Shown: positions 61,178 through 64,000 of the stretch, piece by piece | Numbering within the stretch: the stretch's first letter is position 1 | How the letters are laid out: every line of letters begins with the position of its first letter | Assembly: GCF_001278115.1 (NCBI RefSeq) | Contig: NZ_LIYD01000005.1 | Span: forward strand, 2,906,281 to 2,970,280 | Direction of reading: 5' to 3' | Length of the DNA: 64,000 nt | Origin: Flavobacterium akiainvivens | GTDB taxonomy: Bacteria > Bacteroidota > Bacteroidia > Flavobacteriales > Flavobacteriaceae | Position numbers and translations under genes: made by a program | The notes under the pieces: generated by a model | The model's database searches: none | What the model saw: only the letters and a program-made list of their open reading frames with translations | What the model was told of the DNA's origin: nothing

Positions 61178-61561
61178 TTCTACACAGGGCTTTAAAGCAT
61201 CCTCTTAATTTTTTTTAAACACTAAGAACACCAAGTTTTTTCACAAAGGACACAAAGTTCATTAAAAACCCTACACTCTTTTGAAGGACACAAAGCTGTA
61301 CCTAAATGGCACTTTCTTAAACCCTGTGTCCTTTGTGTCTTTGTGTTTAAACTTAACCGCAACTCATGTATTTTTAACCACCAAGGATTACCACCTAAGA
61401 CACCTTTGTGAACTACTACAGTTCATAATTTATCTCATCAACACTTTGTGGCCTTTGTGAAAAAACTTGGTGTTCTTAGTGGTTAAAACCAACCTCGACT
61501 TCATTTATTTCTCATTTTCAAAAGCTTAGTAGCTAAGCGCCTTAGTACCTCAGCACCTTCC
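61178..61561. other. Repeat-filled interval between the GxxExxY gene and batD
   Basis: No gene. Most of it is the inverted-repeat element at 61217-61484, followed by the word AAGCTTAGTAGCTAAGCGCC. Confidence 0.6.
61217..61484. repeat. MITE-like element with about 40-bp terminal inverted repeats
   Basis: The left end AAACACTAAGAACACCAAG continues through TTTTTTCACAAAGGACACAAAG. The right end (61443-61484) is its near-exact reverse complement. The interior contains CACAAAGCT and CTTTGTGTCTTTGTG pieces, which also form the repeat at 57406-57548. No coding capacity. Confidence 0.75.
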
Positions 61562-63358
61562 TTACGATACCTGTTTCTCTAAAGCTATAATAACCGCCAC
61601 AGCCCTGTCATAATCCTGCTGCATGGCTTCGCCGCTTGACGGGGCGTAGCGCGCAAACTCGCAGCTGTCCATAATTTGGCTAAACTCGTTTACCGTATCC
61701 GGGTTGGCTTTGCGCGAAAGCAGCAGTTCCCGTATGTTCTCACGGCTCATTTCGCTGGTTTCAATATTCAGCTTAGCCTTAAGGAAGTTGTGCAGTGCTT
61801 TTTCAAGCGCCAGGTAGAATGGCTCCTTGCTGCCCAGCTGCTTTTTGGCCTCGGTAAGGAAACGGCGTGCCAGCTTGTTGCTCCGGCGTATTTTATTGCC
61901 CGTAACATCATTATCAAACGCTTCTTTTTTCTTACGTGCAAATACCACAACCGGAATAAGCACCAACGGCAGTACCAGGAGCGCATAGAACAGCCCCGAC
62001 CCGAAGAAATCGGCCTGGCCTTTGGCATGCAGGGTGGTATTGAGCGCTATAAAGCGGAACTGCTCGCCCGGTGCCAGCTGCTGTTTTTGCGAAACCGGAA
62101 GGTTATCGCCCGCGTTGGCATCTACCTTAAGCACGTTGAGCATAAGGTCTTCTGACGTGATGGATTTGTATTTGCCCGTAGACAGGTCAAACCACGAGAA
62201 TTCAAGCCCCTTTACAGGGAATTTACCCTTAGCGGTAGGCACAATGGTATATACATCGCTCACGCTGCCGGTCATGCCCGTAAGCGGGGTTTTTACGTTT
62301 TCCTTATGCTCCGGGTCGTACATTTCAAGCGCAGCAGGTACCTGTGGCTTAGGCAGGGTAATAAGCTTAAGGTTGCCCTTGCCCGATACCGTAACTGTTA
62401 GCTGTATGGGTTCGCCGTTACTGGTGGTTTTATTGGGCACAACCTTAAAATCAAAATCGCCTACAGCACCTGCAAACCCGGCGGGTTTGCCGGCTTCAGG
62501 AAGCGCTTTTACATTTATGAACTGCCTGCCGGTAGACGTTTTTGTTTTAACCTGCTTGGTAAACGGACGTCCAAAAATATCATACTGGCCCGTAGGCACC
62601 TCTACAATCATTTCCACTTCAAGGGGGTCGAGCTCCAGCCTGCCGCTTTTTTGCGGATACAGCACGGTGCGGCGCATGGTTATGTAGCGGTATGCCTCGC
62701 CTTTGTAGGTACCGTTTTCAATTTTTATGTCTTTAGGGTCTACCACCTCAATCTGGCTCCAGAAGTCGTTGTACTGCGGGCTTGAAGTTTCGGCGGCATT
62801 GGCCACGCTGCTGTTTTCGCTAACATACAGCTTGTACACCACATTAACCGGTTGGTTAACATAAGGGCTGGTGTTGCTTATTTCGGCCACCAGGTGTATG
62901 CCCTGCAGCGGGTTTTGTGCTGTTTGCTGCGGCCCTTGCGGCTGTTGCTGCTGGTAGGGGTTGTACGGATTGTAAGGGTTTTGCTGCTGTTGCTGCTGCA
63001 CGGCGTTGCCCACCGTAACTTTAAATGGCTGGGTTTTATAAACGGTGCCGTCTATTTCTATAGATGCCGCACCTACAGTAAAGGTGCCTTTGGCAGTGGG
63101 CGTAAGTATAAACGTATAGCTCTTGCTGTAGCTGCGCTTGCCGTTTACCCACGAGTTGCTAATCATTTGGCCCTGGCCCGATGCCTGGAACCCCTGGAAC
63201 GAAGGCGGCGTAAAGTTATCGCCGTCCTTATTCATGGAAAATTCTACCCGCACGCGCTCGTTTATGCCTATACTGGTGCGGCTGGGAGTAGCCTTAAACT
63301 CTGCCTGCTGGGCAAAAAGCCCCTGTACTGATAGCAGCAGTATCAGTAAAAACCTCAT
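61562..63358 (-). CDS. batD: BatD: secreted beta-rich protein of the Bat operon
   Basis: A 598-residue protein from ATG 63358 (an extension to 63391 is less likely). The signal peptide is MRFLLILLLSVQGLFAQ. The large periplasmic part is beta-sandwich (Oxygen_tol/BatD type) with FKATPSRTSIGINERVRVEF at the start and GPQQTAQNPLQGIHLVAEIS after a Gln/Pro/Tyr/Asn-rich insert (NPYNPYNPYQQQQPQGPQ). A membrane helix is at about residue 435 (FYALLVLPLVLIPVVVFA). The remaining 130 residues are cytoplasmic and helical. Cotranscription with batC is likely (63419 follows by 60 bp). Confidence 0.88.
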   Translation of the reverse strand: MRFLLILLLSVQGLFAQQAEFKATPSRTSIGINERVRVEFSMNKDGDNFTPPSFQGFQASGQGQMISNSWVNGKRSYSKSYTFILTPTAKGTFTVGAASIEIDGTVYKTQPFKVTVGNAVQQQQQQNPYNPYNPYQQQQPQGPQQTAQNPLQGIHLVAEISNTSPYVNQPVNVVYKLYVSENSSVANAAETSSPQYNDFWSQIEVVDPKDIKIENGTYKGEAYRYITMRRTVLYPQKSGRLELDPLEVEMIVEVPTGQYDIFGRPFTKQVKTKTSTGRQFINVKALPEAGKPAGFAGAVGDFDFKVVPNKTTSNGEPIQLTVTVSGKGNLKLITLPKPQVPAALEMYDPEHKENVKTPLTGMTGSVSDVYTIVPTAKGKFPVKGLEFSWFDLSTGKYKSITSEDLMLNVLKVDANAGDNLPVSQKQQLAPGEQFRFIALNTTLHAKGQADFFGSGLFYALLVLPLVLIPVVVFARKKKEAFDNDVTGNKIRRSNKLARRFLTEAKKQLGSKEPFYLALEKALHNFLKAKLNIETSEMSRENIRELLLSRKANPDTVNEFSQIMDSCEFARYAPSSGEAMQQDYDRAVAVIIALEKQVS

Positions 63359-63418
63359 CTTATATTTCTTTAATCTGAACAAATGCCTCATCTTTCAAAT
63401 TAATAATCCTTCTCTTCT

Positions 63419-64000
63419 TTACCAGTCTTTTTCCTGCTTTTTAGGCTGTGCCTTAGCCTTTTTGGCATTCATTTTATCCTGTACTTTCTTTTCTTCGTTG
63501 TTCATGGCGTCGAGCATATTTTTCATACGCTCCTTGTTAGGGTTGGCGCCGGTAGGCTCGGGGTCGGCCTTGTCTTCTTTTTTATCGCCGTTGCCTTTGT
63601 CCTTATCAGGGTTGTTGTCGTTATTGTTCTTGCCCTGGTCTTTATCTTTATTCTTATCGCCCTGGTCCTGCTTGTTTTTGTTGTCGTTATTGCCGTCGCC
63701 CTGGTTTTTGTTCTGGTCTTTATCCTGGCCGCCGCCCTGGTTGGGCTGCTGGCTTTTTGGGTCGGGCTTAGGTGGCGGTGGCGGACTTTTCTGGTCTTTT
63801 GGCGGCGGGTTTTTCTTGATCATGCTTTTTGCCAAAGCATAGTTGTACCGCGTTTCCTCATCCTGCGGGTTGTTTCGCAAGGCGTTTTTATAGGCATCTG
63901 CCGCGCCTTCATAATTTTTTTCGGCCATAAGCACGTTGCCCAGGTTGTGGTAGGCCTGGTGCTTCTGGGGTTTGTCTTTGGCGTTTTTAATGGCCGTAAG
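63419..64000 (-). CDS. batC: BatC-like TPR protein (5' end outside window)
   Basis: The frame is open to the right edge, so the N-terminus is missing. The visible part starts LTAIKNAKDKPQKHQAYHNL and includes TPR pairs: GNVLMAEKNYEGAADAYKNAL and NNPQDEETRYNYALAKSM. A long low-complexity region follows, rich in Lys, Asp, Gln, Pro and Asn (for example PPPKDQKSPPPPPKPDPKS), and the C-terminus is KKAKAQPKKQEKDW. This composition and the position directly before batD fit BatC. The first part of the Bat operon (batA, batB) is probably beyond the window. Confidence 0.85.
   Translation of the reverse strand, partial: LTAIKNAKDKPQKHQAYHNLGNVLMAEKNYEGAADAYKNALRNNPQDEETRYNYALAKSMIKKNPPPKDQKSPPPPPKPDPKSQQPNQGGGQDKDQNKNQGDGNNDNKNKQDQGDKNKDKDQGKNNNDNNPDKDKGNGDKKEDKADPEPTGANPNKERMKNMLDAMNNEEKKVQDKMNAKKAKAQPKKQEKDW

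Overview
The window is a stretch of chromosome from a member of the Bacteroidota, most likely Flavobacteriaceae and probably Flavobacterium or a close relative. The evidence is three type IX secretion (T9SS) cargo proteins with C-terminal sorting domains, a Bat aerotolerance cluster, single-chain dimeric-type GlyS, A-rich translation starts without Shine-Dalgarno sequences, and many copies of the Bacteroidota promoter element TAnnTTTG. No rRNA, tRNA or CRISPR array was seen. The genus-level placement is inference.

Layout. 1-350 is the truncated end of an IS3-type insertion sequence beside thiL. 367-4364 runs leftward: thiL, a WYL-domain regulator, a DUF4276 (TOPRIM-like) protein and an AAA ATPase; the last three genes form a tight module that looks like a defence cassette. 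4459-12866 holds lepA, a T9SS cargo protein with a small sorting-signal-like protein, and a 1291-residue T9SS cargo protein. A long AT-rich stretch (12867-13873) contains a candidate small RNA. 13892-19098 holds a tRNA-dihydrouridine synthase, a Bax-inhibitor-like protein, proC, and a run of small DinB/DUF1398/DUF4256 genes. 19296-25893 holds an NTF2-like lipoprotein, nudK, a SUFU-domain protein between direct repeats, an alpha/beta hydrolase, an AT-rich orphan membrane gene, glyS and a secreted protein.

26188-34696 holds an S9 peptidase, an AT-rich cyclase-like orphan, comF, a T9SS propeller-like protein, a Big_5 lipoprotein and a nitrilase-family amidase. 34877-41740 is a glycan-use locus: GH3 and GH30 glycosidases in one operon, divergent from a membrane-spanning Y_Y_Y/LuxR-type regulator. 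41923-49119 holds an ALDH7-type dehydrogenase, a small orphan, gpsA-terC and a GH92 mannosidase. 49196-53320 holds a TPR protein, rtcB and a PcfJ-like gene, preceded by a strong promoter and two small reading frames each followed by an intrinsic terminator. 53382-59714 is mostly housekeeping (nadD, gmk, yicC, arsC-like, pheS, cvpA). 60049-64000 is part of the Bat operon (batE, batD, batC) with a GxxExxY gene inserted.

Intergenic DNA is rich in short repeats: double-hairpin REP-like units, a six-unit palindromic array, and MITE-like inverted repeats. Several AT-rich genes (AAA/DUF4276, the membrane orphan, the cyclase-like protein) stand out from GC-richer neighbours and are the likeliest acquired genes. 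Promoter motifs were used to correct several starts (dus, ALDH, cvpA, the 136-residue protein).
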